Shown piece after piece: positions 47,623-47,821 of a stretch of 47,821 nt of DNA (within the stretch, counting starts at the first letter, position 1; the number at the start of each line of letters is the position of its first letter). A model generated the notes under the pieces. That model worked only from the letters and a program-made list of their open reading frames with translations. It did not search any database and was not told the origin of the DNA. Source of the DNA: a virus; IMG/VR virus record IMGVR_UViG_3300037264_008253, positions 1 to 47,821 of that record. One strand, 5' to 3'. A program made the position numbers and the translations under genes.

Positions 47623-47732
47623 AAGGATACCTTCCAGTCAAAGGCAAGCCGGCCGGGCAAGTTTTGGCCCGGACCGATAGTTGACGGACCACTCTTGTCA
47701 ACCTTACTCCAGAACCGCTCCGCGATAGTCAT
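47535..47732 (-). pseudogene. Truncated HNH-endonuclease-like ORF
   Basis: The first 14-15 residues (MTIAERFWSKVDKSG) match the N terminus of phage HNH homing-type endonucleases, and the ATG overlaps the upstream stop (ATGA). The remaining 50 residues lack the expected C-W-x-W, H-R-x-A-x and H-x-N/H-C positions, so the nuclease core is missing or out of frame. It is probably a remnant of an HNH gene, a type common next to terminase genes. Confidence 0.4.
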
Positions 47733-47821
47733 TCCTGGAGCCCTTTCGCAATTCGGAGGAGGGTGGCGTCGGCCATCTCTATCAGCGGGGAAGCAACTTT
47801 GAGCCAGCCGGTACGAGCCTG
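47729..47821 (-). CDS. C-terminal end of an unknown protein (truncated at the window edge)
   Basis: The frame entering the window on the minus strand is open to a TGA that overlaps the next ATG. Its last 30 residues include WLKVASPLIEMADATLLR. Too little is visible to name a family. Confidence 0.5.
   Translation of the reverse strand, partial: QARTGWLKVASPLIEMADATLLRIAKGLQE

Noticed and set aside
1-47821. tRNA, rRNA or integrase genes that would mark a prophage border
   Set aside because: No cloverleaf-like segment, rRNA stretch, tyrosine or serine recombinase, or repressor was recognised by eye. A covariance-model scan would be needed to exclude tRNAs fully.

Overview
The window is a contiguous piece of a tailed-phage genome (siphovirus-like, HK97-fold lineage). 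It could be a free phage or a prophage: no integrase, attachment site or bacterial flank is visible. Nearly everything from about 47.8 kb down to 1.3 kb is read leftwards on the minus strand as one long late block, with many ATGA, GTGA or TAATG stop/start overlaps. Only the first 1.3 kb is on the plus strand, and it meets the late block tail to tail. The host cannot be named. A small signal-peptide protein with outer-membrane-barrel character and several glycosyltransferases fit a Gram-negative host, but this is inference. No tRNA, rRNA or CRISPR array was seen.

Layout in order of late transcription (high to low coordinate): a partial gene, a truncated HNH-like ORF and small genes (47.8-46.9 kb); small and large terminase (46.8-44.8 kb); a structured RNA/terminator (44.7-44.6 kb); small genes and portal (44.5-41.8 kb); a C5 DNA methyltransferase and small zinc-ribbon proteins (41.8-40.0 kb); a membrane-anchored glycoside-hydrolase-like protein (40.0-39.1 kb); the MuF/effector locus (38.9-35.15 kb); small proteins including a split secreted protein; an XkdF-type prohead protease, a putative scaffold and the major capsid protein (34.1-29.9 kb); a GT9-type glycosyltransferase; very repetitive beta-repeat virion proteins (28.5-21.9 kb); head-tail connector, head-closure protein fused to a glycoside-hydrolase-like domain, gp10-like and tail-terminator proteins (21.7-17.8 kb); tail tube, tail chaperones with a -1 frameshift, tape measure, distal tail protein, a second tube-like protein and a hub carrying a beta-helix (17.8-8.95 kb); three paralogous tail-tip proteins; a lysis/envelope cluster (7.3-5.1 kb); and a glycosylation cluster of two methyltransferase-like and two glycosyltransferase genes, one of them a GT2-GT9 fusion (4.8-1.3 kb).

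The most striking system is at 35.15-38.7 kb. A MuF minor head protein carries two extra C-terminal domains, one GNAT-like and one JAB/RadC-like metalloprotease. The next gene, overlapping it by 26 bp, encodes a RelA/SpoT-like nucleotide pyrophosphokinase domain. All three cargo domains are preceded by the same short adaptor (core KHLP-x-x-HDQ-x-(S/T)HGR), which looks like a reusable module for attaching or releasing capsid-borne effectors. The plus-strand HD protein at 702-1301 has the motifs of a SpoT/Mesh1-type alarmone hydrolase, so the phage encodes both a synthetase-like cargo and a possible antidote. A second unusual theme is a glycoside-hydrolase-like domain present twice: once behind a signal anchor, and once fused to a head-closure protein.
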